A stretch of 64,000 nucleotides of DNA from Coemansia sp. RSA 922. Lineage: Eukaryota > Kickxellomycota > Kickxellomycetes > Kickxellales > Kickxellaceae. Numbering within the stretch: position 1 is the first letter of the stretch; each line of letters opens with the position of its first letter. Made by a program: the position numbers and the translations under genes. The notes under the pieces were generated by a model, which saw nothing but the letters and a program-made list of their open reading frames with translations, searched no databases and had not been told where the DNA came from. The stretch is from NCBI GenBank assembly GCA_027577415.1, contig JANBQS010000002.1:40712-104711 (forward strand). Direction: 5' to 3'. Shown here one piece after another: positions 21,884-31,748 of this stretch.

Positions 21884-23890
21884 ATGGCTCAGAACTCGCG
21901 GCCGTATGACGCCGCCGCCGCCGAGCGCAGCATTATGCATCTCCTTCCGTCGTCGCAACATCCCCGGCAGAACCACAGCGCGTCGATGGTGGGGTTTGGC
22001 GGAAACGGAGGGTCGCAGATACCTCTAATGGGATGCCAGCAGCAGCAGCAGCTCATGTCGCCGCCGGCGTCGGGACGCAGCATGCCACAACAGCCAACCG
22101 CGTCTGCCGCAGCGGGCGGCGGGCAGCTGAAGCAGAGCTTCTACAACCCATACCAGGTAAAGCACCGGCGACGGACGACCAAGGATCAGCTGGCGCTGCT
22201 GGAGGGGACATTTGAGCACACGCCAAAGCCGTCGTCGGAGCTGCGCAAGTCGCTGGCGAGCAACTTGTGCATGACGGCGCGCGAGGTGCAGATCTGGTTC
22301 CAGAACCGTCGCGCCAAGCAGAAGAATATCAATATGCGTGCCACGTCCGCCACCAAGACCAGCGCGGACTGCTCGCCTGTCCTGTCGCCCGTCGACATGG
22401 CAGCATCGCCCACAGACAAGCTCGAGCGCGCGGGCAGCGCTGAGCACCCGGCTGCTGTTGCCACCAAAGAGACACATCGCAGACACTCCGACATCCCCGT
22501 GTCGTTCATTCACTGCGAGCCGCCACTGGGAGTGGCTACGTGCGGTCCAATCGAGAACCAATTGGCAGCAGCCGCCGCCGCTCTACTCCCCTCTACTGCG
22601 ATGGTTGCCACAATGCCTGCTACTGCGCATGTCGAGCCCAGTCCCCCGCCAGCACTCGCCACCCAGCCGTCGACTTGCTCTCCGCAGAGGATGCTCTTCC
22701 AGCAGACGCTCGATGCCGCCGCCGCGGCTGCTGCCTCTTCGTCGTCGATGCCCTGTGCCATACCCACCCATCATCATCCGCCGCCGCCTTCTCTGCCGCC
22801 CAGGCAACAACAGCAGCAGCAGCAGCAGCATCTTCCACACAAGAAGCACAAGCACTCGGCTGGCGGCAGAGGCAGCAACACCGACCGCTACCACACGGCG
22901 CGCGTGCACCAGGAGGCATTCGACGGTACAAACAAGCTGCCACTCAAGCCCGACGACTTTTCGCCGCACTCGGCTGACGACCAATTCAGCATGTTGGATC
23001 CCTCCAATCTGCCCATGTTCATGATGCCCATGCATGGCGGCGGGCCAAACATGGTTGGTGCCTCCAACATTGGCTCGTCGATGAACTTTTCGTCGCCTGG
23101 ACATCAGTCCTCGTCAATGCCCGGTGCTATGAGCTTTGGTACTGCCAGTTCTAGTATGTACTGGAACATGCCCTACGCCTCGCAACACCAGCAGCCCGGT
23201 TTTGCCGCGTCGTCATCTATGCCATCAACCGACATGTCCACGCTGTTTAATGGCTTGCTTGGCTTGAGCCCTACCAGCCCCTACTCGAGCATGCCACCTC
23301 CACCGCCTATGAGCTCCTTTGGCCTGCCAGCTGCTGGCAGCTCCAGCAGCACTGTGGGCGACTTGCCTGCCTACAACGTCGATACGGCCTCTTCGATATA
23401 TCAGACCTTGATGTACTTGTCCCAGCAGGGCGCCGCTGTGCCTGGAACAGCCGCCGTGCCTCCAGCTCTGGGCCACCAGCGTCAGCGCGCAAGCGATGGT
23501 AGCCAGCTTCTTCCACCACCCGAAATGTCGCCACTGAGTCCGGCCGAGTCTGTAGCCGCCGCCTTGGCGAGCAGTCCGCCTGGTTCTCACCGCCAGATGA
23601 ACTTGACTGTTGATACCAGCGCCGCTGCTCTTATGTCGCCTCCGGCCGGGCCTGGCTCTGCATTTGCGTCTTATGAATCCCATGGCCACTCCAAGAACCA
23701 AATACCCTCGCTTCACCACCAGCAGCAGCACCCGGTCGCCATCTTCATGCCCAGTGGCACTGTCGCTGCAGCGGCTGCCTCGGCTGTCTACCCGCACCTT
23801 GTCTCCATTGCCTCGACTGATGCCGCCGAGATGTTTGGCCCCGTGTCTAGTGGCAATGCCAACGTCAGTACCAACGGCGGCTTGCTCTGA
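21884..23890 (+). CDS. Homeodomain transcription factor with low-complexity tails
   Basis: Probable sequence-specific nuclear transcription factor. Start chosen at 21884 (MAQNSRPYD, good context); the frame is open a little upstream at 21824 but that ATG is in a poorer context. The length is 668 residues. The homeodomain lies at about residues 88-150: a basic KHRRRTT arm, helix 1 QLALLEGTFEHTPKPS, helix 2 ELRKSLASNL, and recognition helix REVQIWFQNRRAKQK with the invariant W48, F49, N51 and R53 and with Gln at position 50. It is a typical (non-TALE) domain. The TPKP loop is usual in fungal homeobox proteins of the Pho2/Yox1 type. The rest is Pro, Ala, Ser, Gln and His rich, with a poly-Gln run near residue 310 and many Met/Gly/Ser repeats. 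The specific orthologue is not resolved. Confidence 0.88.
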   Translation: MAQNSRPYDAAAAERSIMHLLPSSQHPRQNHSASMVGFGGNGGSQIPLMGCQQQQQLMSPPASGRSMPQQPTASAAAGGGQLKQSFYNPYQVKHRRRTTKDQLALLEGTFEHTPKPSSELRKSLASNLCMTAREVQIWFQNRRAKQKNINMRATSATKTSADCSPVLSPVDMAASPTDKLERAGSAEHPAAVATKETHRRHSDIPVSFIHCEPPLGVATCGPIENQLAAAAAALLPSTAMVATMPATAHVEPSPPPALATQPSTCSPQRMLFQQTLDAAAAAAASSSSMPCAIPTHHHPPPPSLPPRQQQQQQQQHLPHKKHKHSAGGRGSNTDRYHTARVHQEAFDGTNKLPLKPDDFSPHSADDQFSMLDPSNLPMFMMPMHGGGPNMVGASNIGSSMNFSSPGHQSSSMPGAMSFGTASSSMYWNMPYASQHQQPGFAASSSMPSTDMSTLFNGLLGLSPTSPYSSMPPPPPMSSFGLPAAGSSSSTVGDLPAYNVDTASSIYQTLMYLSQQGAAVPGTAAVPPALGHQRQRASDGSQLLPPPEMSPLSPAESVAAALASSPPGSHRQMNLTVDTSAAALMSPPAGPGSAFASYESHGHSKNQIPSLHHQQQHPVAIFMPSGTVAAAAASAVYPHLVSIASTDAAEMFGPVSSGNANVSTNGGLL

Positions 23891-24244
23891 AGACCACATC
23901 TCACACAACAAAAGTTTACTACGAACCTCCTCTTGTCATGGTCGCTTGTTGGAGTGCACCTGGAGGCTTTGTCTTGTGCTATTAACACTCTTTCTTTGCT
24001 TGGAGCGAGCGACATCACCCTTCTCCTCCTTCACTCTGCTCCTCATTGCCATTCTCTTCATCAGTGTTTCTCTTCTTCTCTTCTTCACAGGTTGTAAATA
24101 GCATCTTTCAACACCACTTAGTCACACATGTATTTTTTTATTTGGACTTTGCGCAGTTGTGTTGGTACTAGGCAGCAAACAGTCTGTTTACTGTGCCACA
24201 GAGTACTCCAATTGGTCAGTTCCATTAAAGGTCAATACAAACAT
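23891..24244. other. Convergent 3' intergenic region
   Basis: 354 bp between the stop codons of the homeobox gene and OST3. The first 200 bp are C/T-rich and look like a 3' UTR, followed by AT-rich sequence around 24130. No gene or RNA was seen. Confidence 0.4.
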
Positions 24245-25231
24245 CTACTCTAAGAGCAGCTTGAACGGGTACCCAGGCATCTTCAGGCGGAACACGCTAT
24301 TGAGATAGCTGAACATGAGCATAAGCACGAGGACAAACACAAGCGTAACAAAGGTCCGCTGGTCTGCGCCTTGGATCTTTGGCGCGTGCTTGACGAGGAT
24401 CACGATACACAGTGCGCAGACGGCATAAGTCACAGCGACGATCTGCGTCTCTACGGCAAACTGCTGGCTATTAGTCGGTACAAACAACGCAACCTCACCA
24501 CTCTTCGTTTGACCCATGTACGGTGGATCATTGATCTTGTTCCACATGAACCCCGACGTCATCAGCAGTACAAACATGATCGTGGCAATCGCCCACAAAT
24601 TACGTCCTAGCATACGTAGATTTACAAACTTGTAGGCCAAGTACGCGCCTACTCCGGCGGCCTGAACTGCCAGAATGGACTTCAGGTATTTGCTGTAGTC
24701 CACTGGAACATCGGGCTTAATCTCCACACCCAGGAGTGTGCTCAGCTTGGCCGACATGCCCACGGGAGTCATGGTCTCCTCCTTGATAGTCATCTCGCGC
24801 GGGCTGGCATTGGCCAGAGCATGGGGTCCAGCTCCTGCTGGGAATACCATGAGGCGTGGTATCTGCTCAATCTTCATCTTGTGGAACAGCTCCTCGCCGT
24901 CATCAACGTCCATCGACGCAAATATGATCCGGTCCTTGTCCCCATGCCGATTCCACCCGCGCGCTACCGCCCGCAGAGTCTTGTCCAACTTGACACATGG
25001 TTCGCACTTGTATTTCGGCGATAGAGCTGTGAGCTGTACGACAACCGCGTAACTTTTGCTCTCGGGCACTACATTCTTTACAAACGCGTCAATGTCGAGC
25101 CGTGCCAGGCTGTCGCTGTCCTTTTTGACAAGCGTTTGAAGTTCAGAGAGCGATTGCGCGCCTACTACTCCATACGACAGCAATAGTTGGCCCGCGAAGC
25201 TCAGTGCACCGAGTGCCGCCAGTAGTCGCAT
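24245..25231 (-). CDS. OST3: Oligosaccharyltransferase Ost3/Ost6 (TUSC3/MAGT1) subunit
   Basis: Oxidoreductase subunit of the ER N-glycosylation complex. It forms transient disulfides with substrates so that sequons stay accessible. It is 328 residues and intronless. A signal peptide is visible (MRLLAALGALSFAGQLLLSY, cleavage likely near GAQS). A lumenal thioredoxin fold follows with the redox pair CEPC (about residues 77-80) and the cis-Pro region QIPRLMVFP. Four membrane spans follow: about residues 185-205, 215-235, 262-282 and 294-315. This is the standard family topology and length. It diverges from TIP41 with 148 bp between starts. Confidence 0.93.
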   Translation of the reverse strand: MRLLAALGALSFAGQLLLSYGVVGAQSLSELQTLVKKDSDSLARLDIDAFVKNVVPESKSYAVVVQLTALSPKYKCEPCVKLDKTLRAVARGWNRHGDKDRIIFASMDVDDGEELFHKMKIEQIPRLMVFPAGAGPHALANASPREMTIKEETMTPVGMSAKLSTLLGVEIKPDVPVDYSKYLKSILAVQAAGVGAYLAYKFVNLRMLGRNLWAIATIMFVLLMTSGFMWNKINDPPYMGQTKSGEVALFVPTNSQQFAVETQIVAVTYAVCALCIVILVKHAPKIQGADQRTFVTLVFVLVLMLMFSYLNSVFRLKMPGYPFKLLLE

Positions 25232-25379
25232 TTAGCTAATTTTTAAATAAAAAAAAAAAAGTATGTCAAGGTAAATAGATGAGAAGAAAGTAGAGCCAAA
25301 AGACTCTGGGGCTACTCTTTCTTCTCGTCAGCCTCCTTTGCCTCTTCCTTTCTTCGCTCTCGTTAATTTATACACAAAT
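25232..25379. promoter_or_regulatory. Short bidirectional promoter, OST3 / TIP41
   Basis: Only 148 bp separate the two outward-facing start codons. The region includes a poly-A run of about 12 next to OST3 and C/T-rich sequence before TIP41. Confidence 0.5.
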
Positions 25380-26186
25380 ATGCCACTCGACTACGAAAAG
25401 ATAGAGACGGACTGCGTGGGCGGACTGCGCATAGGCGACTGGGAGATAACCAGCTGCCACATGCCAATTCTCAGCAACTCAGTCATTGAGGAGTACGCAC
25501 AGGAGCTGGGCTTCAACGTACCCGAGATGATATTCGGCAACAACTACCTCAGCATCCGCCACCTCGCTTCGGGCAACGAGCTCCGGCTGCGCGCACTCGA
25601 TGCACTAAAGATGGTTGACACCAGCCCTCACTCGGCAAAGTCTGTCCAAGTCAGCATCGCTGAGAACTGGACCGAGTCCAGCAAGCGCAACCGCAGCGAC
25701 ATCACCGACGTAATCCGCCCCTTTGACTGGACCTTCTCAACAAAGTACCGAGGCACAGCCAGCAACGGGTTAGAATTTGTGCCCTCTGAGACAGGGATCG
25801 ACTATGAAAAGCTCATGGTTCGTGAGGATATCCTCTTTTACGACGAAAACATTCTATATGAGGATGATCTGGGCGACAACGGCACCTCGCAGCTCTCGTA
25901 CAAGGTCCGCGTAATGCCCTCGGGATTCTTTGTCTTGCAGCGCTATTTTTTGCGCGTCGACGGCGTGCTGTTCCGCATTTACGACTCGCGCATGTACCAC
26001 CAGTTCGGCTCTGATCATATTAAGCGCGAGTTTAGCACACGCGAGAGCTCTGTCAAGGACATTGCATGTCTCATCCCAAAGAAAAAGCACGATGACGAGG
26101 ATCTCTCCTTGCTGAACAACATCCAATTTGTCGATAGTGTAATGAAGGACCCGCTGGTAGAGTGCGAGGTCGCCAAGATCTGCTAA
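25380..26186 (+). CDS. TIP41: TIP41 (TIPRL), type 2A phosphatase regulator in TOR signalling
   Basis: Binds the PP2A-family catalytic subunit and/or Tap42 and helps set phosphatase output of TORC1. Start taken at 25380 (MPLDYEKIE); the frame extends upstream to 25338 but the extra residues are not family-like. The length is 268 residues with no intron. TIP41 family blocks seen are GDWEITSCHMPI near the N-terminus, VPEMIFGNNYL, PFDWTFSTKYRGT and LMVREDILFYDENILYEDDLGDNG. The conserved MPSGFFVLQRYFLRVDGVLFRIYDSR block follows, here cited as FFVLQRYFLRVDG and RIYDSR. It is complete and converges with RPAP2 with 20 bp between stops. Confidence 0.95.
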   Translation: MPLDYEKIETDCVGGLRIGDWEITSCHMPILSNSVIEEYAQELGFNVPEMIFGNNYLSIRHLASGNELRLRALDALKMVDTSPHSAKSVQVSIAENWTESSKRNRSDITDVIRPFDWTFSTKYRGTASNGLEFVPSETGIDYEKLMVREDILFYDENILYEDDLGDNGTSQLSYKVRVMPSGFFVLQRYFLRVDGVLFRIYDSRMYHQFGSDHIKREFSTRESSVKDIACLIPKKKHDDEDLSLLNNIQFVDSVMKDPLVECEVAKIC

Positions 26187-26206
26187 TAAATATATTGCTA
26201 CCTAGC

Positions 26207-27865
26207 TTAGTACGGCTCATGGAAGCGCCGTGATATCATGCTCAGAGAGCTCCGGTCAGTGCCAAGCCCGCCAAGAACGTCGTCCAGGTCCAGTAATGTG
26301 CTCTTAGGGTCATTCAGCGGATGTTGTGGATACATCGACTTTACCAGAGCCAATGCGAATGTAATACACAGCAGCCGCGTCTCGGACTTGTTGAAGACGG
26401 CCATATTGCTTCTGAGCTCCAGAGTTGATACAAGCGTCCGCAGTTCGTGCCTTAGCGCCGCCTGCAGCTGCAGCTTGTCCCGTACCATATCCAGCTCTCG
26501 CGTCATGGCGTCCACCAGCAAGCGGTGCCGAATCGCCATTGCCTGGTCTCCAGGCGCAATATAGTACTCGGCCATGTCCAGATTTGCCTTGCCAGTGTCC
26601 GATGCCTGCCTAAGGTCACAGAGATACTTTTGCGTCTTTTCCGTTGCCATCCTGTCAGCCAACATCCACATTCGTCCAAACAAGGAGAGCGCTGGCTTCG
26701 CGCCCATGTGGATGCTCTCAATGTCGAGCTGTTTGACAAAGCAGCCACTATCCACAACACCGCCTCCGACGTCGCTATCTTCATCATCCTCGTCCTCATC
26801 CTCTTCTTTGTCATCGTCGCTTTTGCTTTCTTCGGTCTCGCTATTGTCAGAGTCTTTATCTTTGGCGTCGGTATCGCAAGGGGTTGTGTCCAGTGGTGTT
26901 GGCGGTCCGCTAGGACTCGATTCAACATCAGTATCCACAACACGCCGCAGCAGCTCGCTACCTCTCTTAGCTGGTACTTTGGTGGGGACGGCGTTGTCTC
27001 TTCTGGCTGTGCTCTTGTTGCCGCGAGCTTTGCTCAACTTGGTGGTAAAGCTGATTGCCTTCTTGATCCGCGACGTATCGGCCTCTGGCTCAAACCCTTC
27101 AATATCGGCAAACTGCAGCTTGCCCACCGCAGCGCTGAGGTCATTGTCAGCCATTTCGACAGAAGTGTGCTCGACAATCTGCAAGGGGTTCGCATCTGCT
27201 ACGCGCTTGGGGATGTTCATCTTGGCCATGAGTGAGTCCCTGTACCAGTCGATTAGAGACTGATCTGATACGCTAATAGCCTCGGTAGTTGACGCACCAC
27301 TCAGCCCTGTAAGCGAGATCTGGTCCTGGTCATTTCCAATAGAGAGTGGCAGAACTTCAATGTCCAAGTTCTCCTTCCGACTGCGCATGTAAACTGGGTC
27401 TTCGGACAACTGCTGCTTGTAGAAGCGCGACCCCACCATACACCTGTTGCTGCAGTAGCTGGCGTGCTCCTCCATGTCAAACAGTTTGCGCTGACGCACA
27501 GATATATGGTATCGTTTCCCCATCTTGCGTGCTGGGTTGGCGCACAGCGGGTAGCCGCATAGGTCGCCCGACGTCCGCTCCAATATAATGTTGTCAAACT
27601 CGTAGGGTGTAAGGTACTGTGCTGCTTGTTTCAGCAAGAGTTCGCTGGTTGCCGGGTTCAATAGCTTCTCCTGCCAGCGCAAAACCAGACTATCATAGCG
27701 CGCCTTGGTCCGCACGCTGTCTCTGGCCATATTGCGTCGCCTGGCTCGAGCCTCTCTGGCTGCCTTCGCATCGGCGCTAGTAGCCGCAGGGGCCGGACGG
27801 CTGAGTGTGCGAATGCTACTATCCGGGACAACAGAGTCTGCTTCTGGTTCCAAAGGCAAGGACAT
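26207..27865 (-). CDS. RTR1: RPAP2/Rtr1-type RNA polymerase II CTD phosphatase and assembly factor
   Basis: Rtr1/RPAP2 proteins act on the Ser5-phosphorylated CTD of Rpb1 and help Pol II biogenesis and import. It is 552 residues and intronless. The Rtr1 zinc domain lies at about residues 85-170, with its ligands in CGYPLC (C-x4-C) and CSNRC (C-x3-C). It is followed by VGSRFYKQQLSEDPVYMR, as in RPAP2. The middle is acidic and low-complexity (DDDKEEDEDEDDEDSD near residue 350). The C-terminal part is helical and ends near the gene for TIP41. The gene shares a 216-bp divergent promoter with the NDUFA11-like gene. The zinc ligands are intact, so an active protein is likely. Confidence 0.9.
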   Translation of the reverse strand: MSLPLEPEADSVVPDSSIRTLSRPAPAATSADAKAAREARARRRNMARDSVRTKARYDSLVLRWQEKLLNPATSELLLKQAAQYLTPYEFDNIILERTSGDLCGYPLCANPARKMGKRYHISVRQRKLFDMEEHASYCSNRCMVGSRFYKQQLSEDPVYMRSRKENLDIEVLPLSIGNDQDQISLTGLSGASTTEAISVSDQSLIDWYRDSLMAKMNIPKRVADANPLQIVEHTSVEMADNDLSAAVGKLQFADIEGFEPEADTSRIKKAISFTTKLSKARGNKSTARRDNAVPTKVPAKRGSELLRRVVDTDVESSPSGPPTPLDTTPCDTDAKDKDSDNSETEESKSDDDKEEDEDEDDEDSDVGGGVVDSGCFVKQLDIESIHMGAKPALSLFGRMWMLADRMATEKTQKYLCDLRQASDTGKANLDMAEYYIAPGDQAMAIRHRLLVDAMTRELDMVRDKLQLQAALRHELRTLVSTLELRSNMAVFNKSETRLLCITFALALVKSMYPQHPLNDPKSTLLDLDDVLGGLGTDRSSLSMISRRFHEPY

Positions 27866-28081
27866 TTCAAAGTGAAAAAATAGGATTTAGATAGGTAGAG
27901 AAGGAAAATGCTCACTCACAGCAAGCGTGATGAACTGCTATAGTGGCATTATGAGATCAGCTGATCTCTGGATCAAATAGTGGACAAGCGATGGTGAAGT
28001 TTATCTTTCAGCCCGCAAAGAGCATTGAAAATTCCTACTTGCTTCTCATCAATTTACATATTTAATCGCGAGTCAGCAAAA
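27866..28081. promoter_or_regulatory. Divergent promoter, RPAP2 / NDUFA11-like
   Basis: 216 bp between outward-facing starts. It contains a GATCAGCTGATC palindrome at about 27955-27966. No other gene was seen. Confidence 0.4.
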
Positions 28082-28631
28082 ATGGTGGACGGCAACAACA
28101 CACACGAGGAGCGGGACTGGAAGCTGGAGACGGCAAAGTACACACTTGGCGGTGCTGGAATCGGCATGCTCGTTAGCGCCTTCCAGACGGCATATGCCCC
28201 AAGTAAAGGAGGGTCTGCCTTGGACATGTTTGGCAAATACGGAGGAACAATCGCCTTCATGGGTAAGTGCAATTCTCAGAGCATCGAGCGGTGCTAAACA
28301 TATGCTGCTAACTAGTTTACTCAGCTCCTATATTGTACGAGTAGCGGCCATGGGAGGAGTGTTTGCCGGCGTCGACGCAGCAGCAGCGCAGATCCGTGGC
28401 AAGGAGGACTATAAGAACTCGGCAATAGCTGGATGTGCAGCTGGACTAATCGCAGGAGCTAGAAAGCGCTCGATCCCGGCGGCACTTGGAAGCTGCGTGT
28501 TCTTTGCGACGGGGATGGCTACGTATGAATACTCGGGCGGATTTGAAGGTGCTATGCACGGTATGACCCGCGAGCAACGTGATGAGTACCGTGCCGGGCT
28601 ATTTGCTTCGGCGGCGGATCTGAAAAAGTAG
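28082..28631 (+). CDS. TIM17/22/23-family protein, probable complex I subunit NDUFA11, 2 exons
   Basis: Small inner-membrane protein of the TIM17/22/23 superfamily, most like the complex I accessory subunit NDUFA11 (Neurospora NUO21.3b class). Exons are 28082-28262 and 28345-28631. The 82-bp intron has GTAAGT and GTAG ends in phase 1, giving 155 residues. Gly/Ala-rich membrane segments are typical of the family: GGAGIGMLVSAFQ, GGVFAGVDAAAAQ, AGCAAGLIAGA and ALGSCVFFATGMA. GKEDYKNSAIAGCAAGLI fits the conserved central block. The C-terminus is hydrophilic. It could also be another Tim17-like protein; the complex I assignment is moderate. Confidence 0.75.
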
Positions 28632-28750
28632 AACCACACACAGGATGACACTGCTAGTCAACTCGTCCATTTTTATATAGCTAAACAGCGTACAAGCAAT
28701 CATGTATTTGGCAATAATGATGATGAGTGTATTGGCATAAAACGAGAAGC

Positions 28751-31233
28751 TTAGGCGGTTGTTCTTCCTACAGATGCAGGCGTAGAGTCAGCTAGCAACG
28801 GGGGCTTGTCTGGTTGGGACAACTGCTGGATACGCAGTATCTCAAAGGCCGAGCGACGCATGAGGCCGAGGAAGGCGGTCAGACGGCCGCGCGGGTAAGC
28901 ACCGTTAGATTTAGCAAGCTGGTGGTAGATACCTAGAGACTCGTCAGCAACCAGCTGAGCGAGATTCAAGCTTTGCTCAATGTTCTGGGGCAGTATGCTG
29001 CGAGAGTCAAAGAGGATGGAGTGGAGGCGGAACACAGTCTCTGGAATATAAAGCTCGCGCAAGCGCGACAGATCCTCAAGTCGCGAGGATTGTGAATTGT
29101 CGCTGGAGGGATTGGCGGCAATGCCCAATGCCTGAGGACTGAGCCAGTCAAGATCAATCAGGCGGTTTCGGAACATAAAGGTAGCGTGGTTGGTGGTCTG
29201 CACAGCGGTCTTCTTCCACTCGAGGCACTGAGCTTGCATGCGGGAGCTAAGCTGCGAAGCGGAGTCGGCGGGGCGCTTACACATGACCTCAGCCCAAGTA
29301 GAGTAGTAATGATAGGCATCGCACAAGCTCAACATTTGAATGTACTCGTGAACATACGAGACATCTCCAGGCAGCGAGACATTGGCAAAGTGGTCGGGTG
29401 TGTCGGATGCAGGGCTTACGCTGTCAGGTTTAGTCTTGGCGACCCACTCGGGCTGAACAAAATCGTCAGGCAGCGAGTTGAACAGCTTTGCAGCAGCGTT
29501 AGTGCGGCCACAAAGCAAGAACTGGCGCCCCAGATTGCATACCTCGATGAGGGCGTAGTCGTAGAGGCGAGGGAAGGCTGTGATCCACTCGATAGCCCGG
29601 ATTTGCTCACTCTCCGCGTCAGATGTGGGCTCAATGGGCTCAGCCAGCACATAGGGGGCAGTAGACGGCCAGTGAGCAGCGTACTTTTCAAGCACGAGCT
29701 GCGCAGTGCGCTTGGCTATAGCATCAACGTCCAGGCCGTGGGTTGCGGCCAGCGCCAACAGCTGCACACGCACAGGCGCGGGGTCGTTAATGCCGCACAG
29801 GAACTGGGCGTAGGCCTCTGTCTGGCAGATAGGCGGTAGATGGGCGACGTAGACGGCAACCAGATCGCGTCTTTCGCTAGTTAGTAGGCCAATGTAAACG
29901 TCAAGCACGGCAGCGACGGCATCGGGCGGCAGCGCAAAGCCCAGACGACGCAAGAACAGCGCAATGTGAACAACAACGCGCAACAGGCCAGCGTCAGTGT
30001 CAGTGTCAGTGTCAGTGGGCTCGGCAGTGCTTAGGTGCTGGGCGTAGTCGTTGAGATAGGCGGGGAATCTGTCGATGATTATGGCAGACTGCAGACGGCG
30101 GAATGGGTCGGCGGCGGCATGGCGCAGATTCGGCGAGTCGTGGGACGCCAAAGCGTCAATGACCTGCGACAAGTGGCCGACTGGCGCGTAGCGCGAGGGT
30201 ACATTGCCTAAATCAGCCGTCTGGGCTGGGGTGTATAAAAGAGGCGAGTCGGCAATAGCTTGGTCAACATGGGTCTCGATGAGGGCGTTGACATGGGCCC
30301 ACAAGTAGTCGTCCCACCCGTCACAGACCAGAGCCACTTCATCGACGCGTCCGCTAAGAGCAGCGTAAAGCGCGCGCTCGTACGTGTCGTTAGCTTCGTC
30401 GGCGGCCAATGCCGCGCACGCATGCTTCCACAGCGCGCGGTTGATGTTGCCCGCCGTGTGAGGCGGCCGAGAGCCCGGGATGTCGCTAGGTTCCAGCTCC
30501 GGGTCGCGCCAGATCAGGCTTCCCTTGAGTGTAGCCGCGCGCCAAGCCTCGTCGCTCTCTACGCACAGTTCTATGGCGTTGTTCACGCGCCCGCGCCGGA
30601 CGTACTCGTACAGCGTGCGCACCAGCCCCGCCGAGTACTCCGCATCCTCTGGTGCCAGCTCACGTCGCTGCCGCGATGGGGCATCTGGGTCCGCCTCAGT
30701 CACTGTGCGCGAGTCCTTTACCCCGCGCCCTGCGATGCTCCGCCGTGTGTAGAACAGATAGCCCTTGCGCGTCTCGACTGCTTGGAACTCGGGCGCCGTC
30801 TCCTCCAACCACCTCCTCACCTCCACGTACTCTGTCAGTTCGTTGCTGCGCCCCATCAGCTCCTGCACTGCGACATGGTCCGTACTTGCCGCAAGTGCCC
30901 GCACTGAGCCACCATCGCTCATATCATCATCTTGTGCTTCAGCCTGCGCCTGTGCTCGCAGCTTGTATAGCCGCTCCACTAGTTCCCATGTGTTGCTCTC
31001 CGTTTTCCAATATGCCTCTGAGATCTGGCGCTGATGTCCCCTCGCTGCAAAGCCATCACCCTCGAACTCCTCCAATCTATGACAAGCAAGAAATCCCAAA
31101 GAAAAGGGTATTTAAATTTGAATCTTTGTGGATAGCCTTGGCATTGTCACCAATAAACTATTACTTACCGCTGCTTGGCCAGTTGTTTATACGCTCGAGT
31201 TTGCGATAAGCTAATGTCATTGTCTACGTTCAT
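28751..31233 (-). CDS. NUP84: Nucleoporin Nup84/Nup107, Y-complex scaffold, 2 exons
   Basis: Stem component of the Nup84/Nup107 Y complex of the nuclear pore. Exon 1 is 31233-31169 and exon 2 is 31076-28751. The 92-bp intron is GTAAGT..CATAG and splits an Arg codon, giving 796 residues. The protein is all helical. Nup107 family motifs are ERLYKLR early on, RKGYLFYTRRSI, then LYEYVRRGRVNNAIELC, and the signature YERALYAALSGRVDEVALVCDGW, here in the form ERALYAALSG and VCDGWDDYLWA. C-terminal helices contain LYIPETVFRLHSILFDSR. An intron after codon 21 places a short first exon next to the start. Confidence 0.88.
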
Positions 31234-31515
31234 TTCTTCTCTCCCGCTATGTGCATCGACAACCGCCGCAAACCTCGCTATAATATCCGGCGCGCCCATT
31301 TTTGCTCCAAAAATAAAAATAAAAAGGTAAATAAGAGAACCAAGAAGTGCTTACAACCGCTGGATCATCCATCTTGCACTTTTGTATTTGCAGCTCGGTT
31401 CATCTTTTTTTTTTTTATAATCGAGCCGATTCATTTGTCGCCACTGTCACTGTTGGCCTGTGCGCAGCCACCAAGGAGAATAAACTGACAAAAGTAAAAT
31501 CCATTCCAGTCGACA
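31234..31515. other. Intergenic region between NUP84 and the cyclophilin-like relic
   Basis: 282 bp holding the NUP84 promoter and leader. It contains a GGCGCGCC site near 31289, A-rich sequence (AAATAAAAATAAAAAGG) and a T-run of 12. No RNA gene was seen. Confidence 0.35.
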
Positions 31516-31742
31516 ATGGCAGCCGCCGAAAACCCCCGTGTAAAACCACAGTGCTTCTTCGGTAGACATCCACGCGTTTAGCTCACTTCTCTTCTAGCTC
31601 ATACATGTCATCTATACATTTACCCACTGTCATCAGACATAAACTCCGACGGGATTATCCGTCGCCGCCGCGTCCTCCCAATATGCCCGCTCACATTACC
31701 ATCAAACTTTAAATTTAATCTTAAAGGGGTTTATATGTAAAA
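31516..31742 (+). pseudogene. Probable 5' relic of a Cyp40/Cpr6-type cyclophilin gene
   Basis: ATG at 31516 in a strong context (ACAATGGCAGCC) starts MAAAENPRVKPQCFF, typical of cyclophilin N-termini. A possible donor GTAGAC at 31562 and acceptor CATCAG at 31636 join it in frame to DINSDG, giving the cyclophilin core start CFFDI-x-x-DG. Downstream the frame stays open for about 28 residues, with only faint cyclophilin spacing (an NF-K pair where ENFR is expected), then stops at 31742. NUG1 coding begins at 31749 on the other strand, so no room remains for the isomerase domain. I infer a truncated, decayed gene. A short chance ORF is the alternative. Confidence 0.35.
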
Positions 31743-31748
31743 AGACTA

